The notes below the pieces were generated by a model. The model saw only the letters and a program-made list of their open reading frames with translations, ran no database searches and was not told the origin of the DNA. The position numbers were made by a program, and so were the translations under genes. From assembly GCF_000381545.1 (NCBI RefSeq), contig NZ_KB906682.1, forward strand, positions 62,001 to 126,000: a stretch of DNA of 64,000 bases. Direction: 5' to 3'. This document shows positions 33,493 to 43,892 of the stretch, piece by piece. Source of the DNA: Rhodonellum psychrophilum GCM71 = DSM 17998 (GTDB taxonomy: Bacteria; Bacteroidota; Bacteroidia; Cytophagales; Cyclobacteriaceae). Each line of letters starts with the position of its first letter. Positions within the stretch are counted from its first letter, which is position 1.

Positions 33493-35214
33493 TTATTTAA
33501 CTTCCTTCAACTTTTTACCGAAAATTCCCTGAATGACCATGGCAAAAAACATCACCAACAAACATCCAATGGCATTGTACCAGAGAAATCCGATGTTGAT
33601 GTCTATTTCAAATACAGTCTCCCCATTTTTCCAATGAATCAATAGAATAACGGCCTCTGCCATTAAAGCAGCCAGAAAGACCGCATTTCCCCTGATCCAT
33701 TTCATGTAAAATCCCACCAGGAAAATCCCCAATATGGTGCCGTAAAAAAGAGATCCCAAAAGATTTACAGCTTGGATCAAATTTTCAAATAGGGTCGCAT
33801 AAGTGGCAAAGAGAATGGCAAAGACTCCCCAAATGGCCGTAAACCACTTCGAAGAGTACATATAGTGGACTTTACTCGCTTTGGTATTCACTGACCTCTT
33901 GTAGAGATCTATCGTTGTCGTGGATCCCAAAGCGTTCAATTCCGAAGCGGTAGAAGACATTGCCGCACTGAAAATTACCGCAAACAACAAGCCTATGATT
34001 CCTTGGGGGAGATAGTCCATCACAAATCTCATGAATACATAATCTGTGTCACGGGTTTCTGCATTCGCATTGTTTTTCACAATCAACCCTTTCACTTCTT
34101 CACGAATGGATTCTTGTTTGGCATCCTGTTCCTGGATTTTTCCTTTGGCCACAGCAATGCCGTTTTCGTCATCTTTTTCTACTGCGGCCAAAAGTGCGGT
34201 GATCTCCACAGATTTTTGTGCAAAGGCAGTAGAAAATTTTTCCTGAAGCAAACCATATTCTTCCTTATAGGCACTGTTTTCCAATTGCTCGGTCTGCACT
34301 TTATTGAAGACCACGGGAGGTTGGAAAAACTGATAGAATACAAATACCATTACGCCAATAAAAAGAATGACAAATTGCATCGGTACTTTCAAAAGCCCAT
34401 TCATAATCAAACCCTTCCTGCTTTGTGCCAATGATTTGCCATTAAGGTAGCGCTGTACTTGTGATTGATCCGTTCCAAAATAAGAAAGAAACAAAAAGAC
34501 CGCAGCGGTCATTCCTGACCAAAAATTATAACGATCTGCAAAGTCAAATTCAAAGTTGACAATATTCAATTTCTCCATTTTACCGGCAACATGGAGGGCT
34601 TCCGTAAACTTTACCGGCAACATATAAATCACCAAGATTCCAGCCAGAATCATCCCCCCCATCATTACGCCCATCTGTTGTTTTTGGGTAATTGACACTG
34701 CTTTTGTGCCTCCGGACACGGTGTAAATGATGACCAAAATCCCAATGAAAATACAGGTCCAATTAAGATTCCAACCCAAGAGTGTCGAAAGAATAATTGC
34801 CGGGGCGTAAATGGTAATCCCGGCTGCCAATCCCCTTTGGACCAAAAAAAGCAGTGCTGCCAAGGTCCGCGTTTTCATGTCAAAGCGATTTTCCAAATAC
34901 TCATATGCCGTAAAAACCTTGAGTTTGTAGAAAATTGGAATGAAAGTGACGGAAAGAATAATCATGGCCACGGGTAAACCAAAATAAAACTGGATAAACC
35001 GCATTCCATCTTCATAGGCTTGGCCAGGCGTACTCAAAAAGGTAATGGCCGAAGCTTGCGTGGCCATTATGGACAAGCCAATCGTCCACCAATTCATATC
35101 GCTGTCTCCCCTTAGATAGCTGTCCATGTCCTTTGGCCCATAGGTTTTATAAACCCCATAGGCCACTATCAAAAACAAGGTACCAAACAGGACAACCCAA
35201 TCCAGAATACTCAT
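33493..35214 (-). CDS. Sodium:solute symporter family transporter (SSS)
   Basis: 573 residues with about 13 membrane helices. Typical SSS parts: SIMATQASAITFLSTPGQAYEDGM near the second helix, LFLSYFGTDQSQVQRYL, and AAMSSTASELNALGSTTTIDLY for sodium binding. A long soluble insert (about residues 290-370, Lys/Glu-rich, KDDENGIAVAKGKIQEQDA) interrupts the transmembrane domain and faces the cytoplasm or periplasm. Substrate unknown; with the neighbouring PIG-L deacetylase, a sugar or sialic-acid-like compound is plausible. Its ATG overlaps the stop of a 33-residue membrane protein (ATGA). Confidence 0.88.
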   Translation of the reverse strand: MSILDWVVLFGTLFLIVAYGVYKTYGPKDMDSYLRGDSDMNWWTIGLSIMATQASAITFLSTPGQAYEDGMRFIQFYFGLPVAMIILSVTFIPIFYKLKVFTAYEYLENRFDMKTRTLAALLFLVQRGLAAGITIYAPAIILSTLLGWNLNWTCIFIGILVIIYTVSGGTKAVSITQKQQMGVMMGGMILAGILVIYMLPVKFTEALHVAGKMEKLNIVNFEFDFADRYNFWSGMTAAVFLFLSYFGTDQSQVQRYLNGKSLAQSRKGLIMNGLLKVPMQFVILFIGVMVFVFYQFFQPPVVFNKVQTEQLENSAYKEEYGLLQEKFSTAFAQKSVEITALLAAVEKDDENGIAVAKGKIQEQDAKQESIREEVKGLIVKNNANAETRDTDYVFMRFVMDYLPQGIIGLLFAVIFSAAMSSTASELNALGSTTTIDLYKRSVNTKASKVHYMYSSKWFTAIWGVFAILFATYATLFENLIQAVNLLGSLFYGTILGIFLVGFYMKWIRGNAVFLAALMAEAVILLIHWKNGETVFEIDINIGFLWYNAIGCLLVMFFAMVIQGIFGKKLKEVK

Positions 35215-35312
35215 GAGAAATGATTAGAGAGCCAGTAGAACAAGAGAATCAGGATACCCAATACGGCTATCAGTGCAAAATACCATCTATTCCAGTTGAT
35301 TTTATCTTCCAC
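35211..35312 (-). CDS. 33-residue single-pass membrane protein between PIG-L and symporter genes
   Basis: GTG at 35312 starts a 33-residue frame whose TGA overlaps the symporter ATG (ATGA). An AGGGAA lies just ahead of the GTG. The protein begins MEDKINWNRWYF (reading GTG as Met) and has one helix (ALIAVLGILILLFYWL). It overlaps the end of the PIG-L gene by 11 bases. The two tight overlaps and conserved-looking composition indicate a coupled gene, perhaps a small symporter subunit. Too short for most gene callers. Confidence 0.7.
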   Translation of the reverse strand: MEDKINWNRWYFALIAVLGILILLFYWLSNHFS

Positions 35313-37764
35313 TTCCCTGTTCGATTAGGTTTACAAATATCTTTACTGCTCCAGGCACCCCTGCCGGCAATTGTCTAAACCAAGAAATTCCCGAATACGT
35401 ATAGGTTCCTTTTCCATATTGGGTAAAAAGCAAACTTCCTTGGGATGGATCTTCGCCCGGATCCTGTAGGGTAAGTGGTGAACTGTAATTCTTATCCCAA
35501 TCTGTCAAAAAATAGAGCCCTCTTTCCTGTACCCAACCTTTAAAATCAGAAATTTTGATTTGGTTTGGAGAACTGAATATTGGATGGGTAAAATCTGCTT
35601 TTACGGGAGAATCTTCCACGGCGACTCGATCTCGAGAGATGGAAAATGGATAGGGTCCCAAGTCTTTGGTCAACAATGGCGAGTTTGTATTGTATTGAAC
35701 AATCAAATTCCCACCCTGTTTCACATATTCCATCAAAAGTGAATGATTGTCCGCAAGGGCTTGATTGACATTAAATGCCCTGATCCCAACGATTATCGTT
35801 GCAAATTCAGATAACTTACTCTGATTGAAATCACCATTTTCTATTAAGGAAACCTGGTAACCAAGATTTTTCAAAACCCCCGGCACATCATCCCCAGCGC
35901 CATTGATATAACCAATTTTCTGACCGGAAATTTTTAAATCCATTTTAACCAAGCCTACTGTAGATGTAGTGAAATAGGTCAAGTTTGGAATGTGCTTATA
36001 CAGAATGCGTTTCATGTTTTGATTAAAGGTCCTGCCATCTTCCGTGATGTAAGAAATCAAAACAGTTTTCTTTTCCATGTCAGATTTTTCAAAAACCAGA
36101 TCATAGACTATCCTTTTCCTTAAATCATCTTTTTGCTCCCCAATAATTTTATAATCCCCTGCATTCAAACCTTTTAAACTTAGGTTTCCGGCTAAAATTT
36201 GGTTTCTGAATGAAACTTCTACTTTAAGGCTATGGTCAGCTCCCGGCACCAAAAAAACATCATTTTTATCCAAGCTCACATTTACCTCTGGTACAAGGGT
36301 GAATGGTTGTTTAATTTCTCCGTCTACTTGGTCATTGTATTTGTACATCAATGGCAGTTCAAGCAATATTTTTTGGCCTGAAATGGAGAGAGACAAATTC
36401 CCTTTTATACTGTAACCATTGATGGCAGGGCCGATTTTATGCTGGTCTCTAATATCAAAAAGGCTATTGTCCAATGGGTTTTCAAGCCAAAAGGGTTGCG
36501 AAACAGGATAATCTTTCGGAATGCTGATTTCCACGTTTTTGGTGATGGTTTGATTACTTTTTGCCTCTTGATTCAATTCCATATTCATCAAGGGACTTTC
36601 AAAAGCCAAAACCTGAATTGGAATTCTACTCGGATTATTGAAAACCAAATCACCGGTAATTTTTTCTCCTGGATAGGCGATTTCCTTCCGGACTGTAAAT
36701 TCGGATTGGACACCCAAATTTCCTAAAATGATTTTGTCGATAAGCTCCTTTTTTTCTTGGAACCAAACCGCATCGGATTTTTCCTCTGCCATCATTTTTT
36801 TGATTTCAATCAGCCTTGGTAGGTTGTTTTCCGTGTTGGTAAAATCAAAATTGTCCATGGCTTTTTGAATCTCCGATTCGATTTGCTTTCCATTCCCTAT
36901 TTGCTCCCATCTGTTTGGGATATTCTCAAAAGGATTTTTTTCAAATGCTTCTCCCTTGATCAATTCCACAAAATCATTTCCGGAGCCAATCTGGGCAGTA
37001 GAGCCAAACCCTTGGGACTTGTGCATGGTTCTGCTATCCGCTGCAATCTTGGAGTAAGTTGCGCCCAAAAGCGGGTTATATTCCCCTACCGAAAATTGGT
37101 GATAGACTTTCCCTTCTTCTGGCTCATATTGGCCACCCCAATTGTAGGCATTCCAAAAAATCCGCTTTGCCTGCCAAATCCCAGTATTTTTAAGTTGCTC
37201 GGGAAAAGCTTTTTTATCAGCTGCTTTTGAAAAAGCCTCCGTTGAAAGTATCGCAGAAGTGGTATGTTGACCGTGAGTGGTTCCTGGAATGGAATTGAAT
37301 CGGTTGATGATGATATCAGGTTGGAAGCTTCGAATGATCCAAACCACATCGGAAAGGAGTTTTTCCTTGTCCCAATTATTGAGAGTTTCATCTGGGTCCT
37401 TGCTGTACCCAAAATCCAAAGCCCTTGAGAAAAATTGTCTTCCCCCATCTGTTTCTCTAGCCTTAAGCAATTCATGTGTCCTGATAAGGCCAAGTTCTAT
37501 CCCCAATTCTTTCCCAATGAGATTTTGACCTCCATCCCCTCTTGTTAAGGATAAATAGGCGACTTCTGCGTGTTCTCCATTTGCCAGATAGGAAATCAAT
37601 CTTGTGTTTTCATCATCTGGATGAGCCGCTACAAAGAGAATCCTCTTGGTTTCCTTTAACTTAAGAAGCTCGTGGTATAGCTTTGAAGAAGGCTGGTTTT
37701 GGGCAAAGTTGGGATGAACGATTAAAATGAAAAGGCAAATCAATATCCAATTGGATCTTGTCAT
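35302..37764 (-). CDS. PIG-L family deacetylase, large secreted form
   Basis: 820 residues with a signal peptide (WILICLFILIVHPNFAQ). The catalytic domain has AAHPDDENTRLISYLANG (zinc-binding His, Asp) and a later THGQHTTSA His. It removes N-acetyl groups from GlcNAc-type sugars. After a middle region of beta-strands (residues 350-560) the C-terminal part resembles a GATase-like or ThuA-like fold (SEFATIIVGIRAFNVNQ, YVKQGGNLIVQYNTNS). This three-part form is common in Bacteroidota. It leads the operon with the 33-residue protein and the symporter, implying sugar processing and uptake. Confidence 0.85.
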   Translation of the reverse strand: MTRSNWILICLFILIVHPNFAQNQPSSKLYHELLKLKETKRILFVAAHPDDENTRLISYLANGEHAEVAYLSLTRGDGGQNLIGKELGIELGLIRTHELLKARETDGGRQFFSRALDFGYSKDPDETLNNWDKEKLLSDVVWIIRSFQPDIIINRFNSIPGTTHGQHTTSAILSTEAFSKAADKKAFPEQLKNTGIWQAKRIFWNAYNWGGQYEPEEGKVYHQFSVGEYNPLLGATYSKIAADSRTMHKSQGFGSTAQIGSGNDFVELIKGEAFEKNPFENIPNRWEQIGNGKQIESEIQKAMDNFDFTNTENNLPRLIEIKKMMAEEKSDAVWFQEKKELIDKIILGNLGVQSEFTVRKEIAYPGEKITGDLVFNNPSRIPIQVLAFESPLMNMELNQEAKSNQTITKNVEISIPKDYPVSQPFWLENPLDNSLFDIRDQHKIGPAINGYSIKGNLSLSISGQKILLELPLMYKYNDQVDGEIKQPFTLVPEVNVSLDKNDVFLVPGADHSLKVEVSFRNQILAGNLSLKGLNAGDYKIIGEQKDDLRKRIVYDLVFEKSDMEKKTVLISYITEDGRTFNQNMKRILYKHIPNLTYFTTSTVGLVKMDLKISGQKIGYINGAGDDVPGVLKNLGYQVSLIENGDFNQSKLSEFATIIVGIRAFNVNQALADNHSLLMEYVKQGGNLIVQYNTNSPLLTKDLGPYPFSISRDRVAVEDSPVKADFTHPIFSSPNQIKISDFKGWVQERGLYFLTDWDKNYSSPLTLQDPGEDPSQGSLLFTQYGKGTYTYSGISWFRQLPAGVPGAVKIFVNLIEQGSGR

Positions 37765-38144
37765 ATTTTTTTGGGCTTTAATCCGAAAATTTAGCTGAAC
37801 CTTTCATTAAATAAAAACAGTTTTTTATCAAAGGCCCCAGCAGTATGTTAAAATTACTTAATTCCTGATTTTTGAAGTTAAAAAACCAAAAGTAGTTTAC
37901 CGAAAGTCCTTTGGAAGCCTTTGGGTTTTTCCAAATCAGATAAATCTTAAGAAATAAACTGAAATAGGAAGAAGCGGACGGGAGTCCCTAGTTCCACTTC
38001 TAAACCTACACCGATCAAAATTTTGAAAAATCCATTTGAATTTTTCTGAAAAAAATGTTTAAAAATCGTTTTGATCCAAAGCCCAACCGATTTGTTGAAA
38101 CTTTCTTGCTTTCAAATCCACCCAATTGTTTTTCAACAAGACAT

Positions 38145-38186
38145 AAAAAGGAAAAAGGCAACCAGATGGCTGCCTTTTTCCTTTTT
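38145..38186 (-). terminator. Terminator of the GapN-like gene
   Basis: A perfect 16-bp stem, AAAAAGGAAAAAGGCA / TGCCTTTTTCCTTTTT, with a 10-base loop; T-rich on the minus strand. It starts two bases after the stop at 38189. The rest of 37765-38144 holds nothing recognisable. Confidence 0.8.
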
Positions 38187-38188
38187 AT

Positions 38189-39814
38189 TTAGAAAATGAA
38201 TTTAGTGCTAAGGAAATTCGATTGTTGACCGTTGATGATTTCATTGAGCAGATACTTGTTTTGGTCAGTGAGTTTGGCTGCTACCAATGACCGAATGCTA
38301 AAGGAACGAAGTGCATCCGATACGGACAAAGTCCCCTCTGCGCTGTCTTTTCTTCCCGTGAAAGGGAAAACATCCGGGCCTCTTTGACACTGTGAGTTGA
38401 CATTCACCCTGCTGACCTCATTGACCAAGGGATCTATCAATCTCGCCAATTCTTCAGGATCGTTACTGAAAAGACTTACTTGTTGTCCATGTGGGGAATC
38501 GATCAAATACTGGATAGGTTCTTCGATGTCTTTGAAGGACAAGACTGGCACAACGGGTCCAAATTGCTCTTCCCTATAAAGCTTCATATTTGCATCTACC
38601 GGAAACACAATTGCTGGAAAGAAAAAGGATTCATTGATTTGACCCGCATTTTCATTGATGATTTTGGCGCCGTGAAGGACCGCATCTTCCAAACACTCCC
38701 TAAGATAATCAGGCTTATCCGGCTCGGGAAGTGGGGTGATATTGACACCAGTTTCCCATGGCATTCCCAATTTCAATTTGCCTACTGCCTCAGAAAGTTT
38801 TTCCAAAAACTGCTCCGACAAACTTTCATGGACAAACACAATTTTGATTGCAGTGCATCTTTGACCGTTGAATGACAAAGCTCCGGCGATAGTCTCTTTT
38901 ACGGCAAGGTCCAAATCGGCATTTGCCGTAATGATGGCTGCATTTTTTGCATCCAATCCCAGAATCGCCCTTAGACGGTTGATCTTTGGATGGAGTTTTT
39001 TGAGTTTATCGGCAACCTTGCTTGATCCGATCAGCGTCAACACATTGATTCTACCGGATTGCATCAGTGGCGGAATGATATCCGCGCCCCTGCCGTATAT
39101 GGTATTGACAACACCTTTAGGAAAGCAGGTTGAAAATGCCTCCAACAAAGGGTAATGCAACAAAGAACCGTGTTTCGGCGGTTTGAAAAGTATGGTATTC
39201 CCCATGATCAATGCAGGAATCAAGGTGGTGAAGGTCTCATTCAAGGGGTAATTGAAAGGCCCCATACAAAGCACCACGCCGAGTGGCGATCGTCTGATTT
39301 GGGCTGCAATACCATCTACGATTTGGAATCCAGAGGATTGACGATCAAGATCCTTCAAGGCATCAACCGTGGCACTGATATATTCGACTGTTCTGTCAAA
39401 TTCCTTAACGGATTCGGTGTACGCTTTTCCGATTTCCCACATAATGAGCTTGGTCACCAGATCTTTTTTGGCTAACATTTCGTGTACAAATTTCTCCACA
39501 CACTTGATTCTGTCAGCGACACTCATGGTTGGCCATTCGCCTCTTCCATTGTCATAGGCAATTTCTGCTGCATTGAGTGCATCAAAGGCTTCCTTTTCGG
39601 TGCATACCGGATAGGATCCTATATACACTCTTTTTGGTCCATCCTCAGTCTCAATGCAAACCGGAGAATAGACATCATGTGATTTTCCATTCCAAGGAAG
39701 CATTTGCCCGTCACAGAGAAATTCTTTCTGATGGATTTCCTTTTTTAACTTAAAGTTTTCTGGAATTTCTGCCTCCCGAGGAAATTTCATGGAAGCTAAT
39801 GTTTCTACTTTCAT
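38189..39814 (-). CDS. GapN-like aldehyde dehydrogenase (NADP-dependent glyceraldehyde-3-phosphate type)
   Basis: 541 residues, longer than standard by about 60. Nucleophile Cys320 lies in SFNGQRCTAIKIV, the pattern of non-phosphorylating glyceraldehyde-3-phosphate dehydrogenases. The cofactor segment GPFNYPLNETFTTLIPALIMGN is present. At the general-base position of the usual LELGGK motif this protein has LGLDAK, with Gly at the Glu site, a feature I believe occurs in one branch of the family. The enzyme would make NADPH and 3-phosphoglycerate directly. It has a single start at 39814 and its own terminator. Confidence 0.78.
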   Translation of the reverse strand: MKVETLASMKFPREAEIPENFKLKKEIHQKEFLCDGQMLPWNGKSHDVYSPVCIETEDGPKRVYIGSYPVCTEKEAFDALNAAEIAYDNGRGEWPTMSVADRIKCVEKFVHEMLAKKDLVTKLIMWEIGKAYTESVKEFDRTVEYISATVDALKDLDRQSSGFQIVDGIAAQIRRSPLGVVLCMGPFNYPLNETFTTLIPALIMGNTILFKPPKHGSLLHYPLLEAFSTCFPKGVVNTIYGRGADIIPPLMQSGRINVLTLIGSSKVADKLKKLHPKINRLRAILGLDAKNAAIITANADLDLAVKETIAGALSFNGQRCTAIKIVFVHESLSEQFLEKLSEAVGKLKLGMPWETGVNITPLPEPDKPDYLRECLEDAVLHGAKIINENAGQINESFFFPAIVFPVDANMKLYREEQFGPVVPVLSFKDIEEPIQYLIDSPHGQQVSLFSNDPEELARLIDPLVNEVSRVNVNSQCQRGPDVFPFTGRKDSAEGTLSVSDALRSFSIRSLVAAKLTDQNKYLLNEIINGQQSNFLSTKFIF

Positions 39815-39956
39815 TTAAATTGGCGTTAATAGGTTTTCAAAGTATTTTATTTTACTTATTAAACGCCAAAATTATGATTAATTCTTACAAAAGCCATTTA
39901 TTAAATGGATTCATGTTCCAAAATAAAGAAATAAAAAATGGGATTTCCTTAAAAGC

Positions 39957-39986
39957 AAAAAGCTACCCTTTTGGGGTAGCTTTTTT
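39957..39986 (-). terminator. Terminator of the gyrA-TPR transcript
   Basis: AAAAAGCTACCC and GGGTAGCTTTTTT (39957-39968, 39974-39986) form a 12-bp stem with a 5-base loop. The T-run on the minus strand lies after the TPR gene stop at 40011. It can also serve the plus strand. Confidence 0.8.
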
Positions 39987-40010
39987 ATCAAATCGACAAA
40001 ACTTCAATTT

Positions 40011-41225
40011 TTATCTTTCTCTTTCCATCCAGTTTTCACCAAGAAGAGCGGTTAGTTTTTGGTTGTAATTTTCAGCGTCAGCTGTATTTTTCAATCTTGA
40101 ATGAATCTGAAAAAGAATTTCCATTATGTCTGTGTTTTCAGGTTTCAATTCAGATGCCTTGGTGAAGTAAGGGATTGCTTCTTTGTACAAACCATCTGCT
40201 TCTTTTGCCATGGATTCAGATTTTTTCTCCCACTCATCATCAGAGAGGTTGTTTACATCGGCAAGGATTGCTCTTGCTCTATCCAAATATATGGCTCCTG
40301 TGTAATAATTTCCTTCATAAAATTCAGGATCAGCTTCCACAGATTTTCTATATTGAACCAAAGCTCCATCTATATCACCTGATTGCTCTTTCAAATAACC
40401 ATATCTTAAAAGAATACCAGCATTATTCGGATCACTTTTCAGCGCTTCTTCAATCGAAGCCATTGCTTCATCCATCTTGTTCAATTGTAGCAACAATTGA
40501 ATTTCGAATTCCGCCAAGGTTTTATCATCAGCATAATCTTTTCTTGCCTTATTGACAATTTCGTAAGCTGCTTCAGGATCCTGATCAACACCACTTGCAA
40601 TTTGAATCAAGAAATAATAAGTGTTTAGCTTGTCATAACCATCAATTTCCAATAACCTATTGAAATACATTTTCGCTTCCTCTGTCTTACCCAAGTCATT
40701 GGCCAAGAAACCAGCATTAAAGTTTAATGTGGTATCTTTTGGATCGATGTCTGAGGCTAGAGCAAAGAATTGATAAGCCATCTCAAAATCATCTTCTTCA
40801 TAGGTTGTGATCGCCTTGTTAAAAGCTGAACCTTTTAAAGCCATTAAGGAATATGGTTTTAGATTTTCAGGCATACCTGGAAGATCTTCTTTATAAATTT
40901 CCTTCCCAATTTTGCTGTTCGCATCATTGCCAACCATTTCCAAGGTTTTGGTAAATGTGCCAAAAGCTTGGCGTCCTTTTTCAACTGTTGAAGCAGCAAA
41001 GTCTTCATCCAAGTCAAACATTTTGGTTTGAATTTGTGCCTTCAGCAAATAAGTCGCAGGATCCTCCATTGTTTCAGGATCCGAAGTAGCGCCTTCAACC
41101 TCAGTAAGCGCTATCTCAAGGTCTCCTTTTTTGAAGTTTTTCTCCGCAGATTTTACAACTTTTTTTTGTGCAAAAGCCATGGTCGTAAAACCGACTAAAG
41201 CTAATGATAAGATCAACTTTTTCAT
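40011..41225 (-). CDS. Secreted TPR-repeat protein downstream of gyrA
   Basis: 404 residues. Signal peptide MKKLILSLALVGFTTMAFAQ. Several TPR-like units follow: AYQFFALASDIDPKDTTLNFNAG, AKMYFNRLLEIDGY, AMASIEEALKSDPNNAGILLRYG, ALVQYRKSVEADPEF and AIPYFTKASELKPENTDIME. It is a protein-binding scaffold in the periplasm or outer membrane. It follows gyrA by 18 bases on the same transcript; this pairing is not obviously functional. Confidence 0.85.
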   Translation of the reverse strand: MKKLILSLALVGFTTMAFAQKKVVKSAEKNFKKGDLEIALTEVEGATSDPETMEDPATYLLKAQIQTKMFDLDEDFAASTVEKGRQAFGTFTKTLEMVGNDANSKIGKEIYKEDLPGMPENLKPYSLMALKGSAFNKAITTYEEDDFEMAYQFFALASDIDPKDTTLNFNAGFLANDLGKTEEAKMYFNRLLEIDGYDKLNTYYFLIQIASGVDQDPEAAYEIVNKARKDYADDKTLAEFEIQLLLQLNKMDEAMASIEEALKSDPNNAGILLRYGYLKEQSGDIDGALVQYRKSVEADPEFYEGNYYTGAIYLDRARAILADVNNLSDDEWEKKSESMAKEADGLYKEAIPYFTKASELKPENTDIMEILFQIHSRLKNTADAENYNQKLTALLGENWMERER

Positions 41226-41243
41226 TTGTTTTCGTTTGTTTTC

Positions 41244-43799
41244 TTAAGGGTTTGGTTCTTCAGTATTTGTATTTTCTGAGTCTTCATCTGGAATTGAATT
41301 GTCTGTTCCAAGATCTAGATCGTCAGTTGCCTCAATTTCAAGAACGATTGATTCTTCATTTTTGATTTTCTCAACAGAGGATATTTCATCGTTCTCTCCA
41401 AGTTTGATCAATCTCACTCCTTGTGTTGCACGTCCCATAATCCTCAATTCCGAAACTGGAGTCCTTATGGTAATGCCGGATTTGTTGATGATCATCAGAT
41501 CGTCTGAATCCATCACTTGTTTGATTGCAACAAGACTTCCTGTTTTTTCAGTAACGTTCATGGCTTTGACACCTTTTCCTCCCCGGTTGGTAATTCTATA
41601 TTCTCCGAGCGGCGATCTTTTGCCATAACCTTTTTCAGAAACGACCAAAAGGCTTGTTTCATGGCTATCAGCACATACCATGCCAATTACATAATCATTA
41701 ACATCACTTAATTTTATTGCTTTTACGCCTGTCGCGGTACGACCCATTGGTCTTACTTTGGATTCATGAAAATGGATGGCACGACCAGATTTGGCGGCAA
41801 TCAATATGTGTGAATCGCCGTTGGTCATCTCTACTTGGATCAGTTGATCATCCTCTCTGATATTGAGTGCAATAATGCCATTTGATCTAGGTCTTGAGTA
41901 TTGCTCAAGCGTGGTTTTTTTGATAATCCCTTGTTTGGTGACCATCACCAAGAAATTATTATTGATATAATCCGCATCATTTAGATTCCCGACCTGTATG
42001 ATAGAACGGATTTTATCGTTCGATTCAATTTGTATCAGGTTTTGGATTGGTCTTCCCCTAGATGCCTTGGCTCCTTCAGGAATAGCATAGGTTTTTAACC
42101 AGAATAATTTCCCAAGATCCGTGAAGATCAACAGATAATTGTGGGTAGATGCAGTAAAAAGATACTCAGTCCAATCATCAAGTTTGGTTGTAGCTCCTTT
42201 TGAACCAACGCCTCCCCTGCCCTGGGTTTTGTATTCTGTCAAGGCAGTTCTCTTCACATAACCTTCATGCGAAACGGTGATGACGACTTCCTCATTTGGA
42301 ATCATGTCTTCATAATTAAAATCTTCTGCATTGTGCTCGATTTCCGTTCTACGGGCATCTGCATAACGCGTCCTGATTTCAGTCAATTCATCCTTGATGA
42401 TCTGCATTCTTTTTTCTTCACTGGCGAGAATGGCGTTATACTCCTCGATCATGGACATGATCTCGTTGTATTCGTCCTGGATTTTATCCCTCTCCATTCC
42501 AGTCAATCGCTGCAACCTCATGTCGAGGATCGCACGAGCCTGAATTTCGCTCAATTTAAAACGCTCCATCAAGCCATTCCTGGCAGTTTCTGGATCTTTT
42601 GAACTTCTGATCAAGGAAATCACTTCATCCAAATGATCCAACGCGATAAGATATCCTTCAAGGATATGCGCCCTTTTTTGGGCTTCCCTGAGTTCGTATT
42701 CGGTTCTTCTGATGACTACCTCATGTCTGTGATTGACATAATGGAAGATCATGTCCTTCAGGTTGAGTGTGTATGGTCTTCCCTTTACCAGAGCGACGTT
42801 GTTGACACTGAAGGAGGTTTGAAGTTGTGTTTGCCTGTAAAGATTATTCAGGATTACACTTGGCATTGCATCTTTTTTCAATTCGTAAACGATGCGCATT
42901 CCCGTCCTATCGGATTCATCCCGAATCGCGGATATTCCGTCAATTTTCTTTTCAGTGATAAGTTGGGCGGTCTTCTCGATCATATTGGCCTTATTGACCA
43001 AATAAGGAATTTCGGTGATGATAATCATCTCCCTGCCATTCTCTTTCACTTCGATATTGGACTTTCCTCTTATGATCACACGGCCTCGGCCGGTTTCGAA
43101 AGCAGCCTTGACCCCATTGTAACCATAGATGGTACCGCCTGTTGGGAAATCAGGAGCAATTATAAATTGCATCAGTTCTTCTACAGTGATATCTCTGTTG
43201 TCAATGAAGGCATGAATCCCGTCCACGATCTCTCCTAGATTATGGGGAGCCATGTTTGTCGCCATTCCCACAGCAATACCAGAGGCACCGTTAAGCAACA
43301 AGGCTGGGATTTTTGCAGGTAAGACTATGGGCTCCTTGAGGGAGTCATCAAAGTTCAACTGAAAATCAACAGTTTCTTTGTTGATATCAATCAACAATTC
43401 CTCTGCTATTCTTTTAAGTCTTGCTTCGGTATAACGCATCGCAGCTGGATTATCTCCATCCACAGATCCAAAGTTACCTTGTCCGTCAACCAATGGGTAT
43501 CTCAGGGACCAGGGTTGGGCCATTCTAACCATCGTCTCATAGACGGCAGAATCACCATGGGGATGGTACTTACCCAAGACTTCACCGACGATTCTGGCAG
43601 ATTTCTTGTGGGATTTGTTGTGCAGTACCCCCAGTTCTTGCATTCCAAAAAGGATTCTTCTGTGAACTGGTTTTAGTCCATCTCGGACATCTGGAAGTGC
43701 TCTGGAAACAATAACCGACATCGAATAATCGATGTAGGCGCCACGCATTTCGTCCTCAATGTTAATCGGTATGATATTCTCGTTTTCTCCTTGAGCCAT
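41244..43799 (-). CDS. gyrA: DNA gyrase subunit A
   Basis: 851 residues, full length. It cuts and rejoins DNA as part of gyrase. The catalytic Tyr123 lies in [18 protein letters not shown]. The quinolone-determining region is [19 protein letters not shown], with Ser84 and Glu88 as in sensitive Bacteroidota. The GyrA-box QGRGGVG lies at the start of the C-terminal beta-pinwheel, confirming gyrase rather than topoisomerase IV. The C-terminus ends in an acidic tail ([26 protein letters not shown] in part). No gyrB is in the window. Confidence 0.97.
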   Translation of the reverse strand: MAQGENENIIPINIEDEMRGAYIDYSMSVIVSRALPDVRDGLKPVHRRILFGMQELGVLHNKSHKKSARIVGEVLGKYHPHGDSAVYETMVRMAQPWSLRYPLVDGQGNFGSVDGDNPAAMRYTEARLKRIAEELLIDINKETVDFQLNFDDSLKEPIVLPAKIPALLLNGASGIAVGMATNMAPHNLGEIVDGIHAFIDNRDITVEELMQFIIAPDFPTGGTIYGYNGVKAAFETGRGRVIIRGKSNIEVKENGREMIIITEIPYLVNKANMIEKTAQLITEKKIDGISAIRDESDRTGMRIVYELKKDAMPSVILNNLYRQTQLQTSFSVNNVALVKGRPYTLNLKDMIFHYVNHRHEVVIRRTEYELREAQKRAHILEGYLIALDHLDEVISLIRSSKDPETARNGLMERFKLSEIQARAILDMRLQRLTGMERDKIQDEYNEIMSMIEEYNAILASEEKRMQIIKDELTEIRTRYADARRTEIEHNAEDFNYEDMIPNEEVVITVSHEGYVKRTALTEYKTQGRGGVGSKGATTKLDDWTEYLFTASTHNYLLIFTDLGKLFWLKTYAIPEGAKASRGRPIQNLIQIESNDKIRSIIQVGNLNDADYINNNFLVMVTKQGIIKKTTLEQYSRPRSNGIIALNIREDDQLIQVEMTNGDSHILIAAKSGRAIHFHESKVRPMGRTATGVKAIKLSDVNDYVIGMVCADSHETSLLVVSEKGYGKRSPLGEYRITNRGGKGVKAMNVTEKTGSLVAIKQVMDSDDLMIINKSGITIRTPVSELRIMGRATQGVRLIKLGENDEISSVEKIKNEESIVLEIEATDDLDLGTDNSIPDEDSENTNTEEPNP

Positions 43800-43892
43800 A
43801 ATTGTAATTTCTCAATCAAGCTTGCAAGATAGTAAAAAGATAACGGTTTTAAAATTTAATAAACTTGACAAAACACGATATTTGGGCTTGGT

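Noticed and set aside
42633-43238. A 201-codon open frame antisense to gyrA
   Set aside because: It has no family features, and gyrA on the other strand is full length with all motifs; long shadow frames are common in coding DNA.
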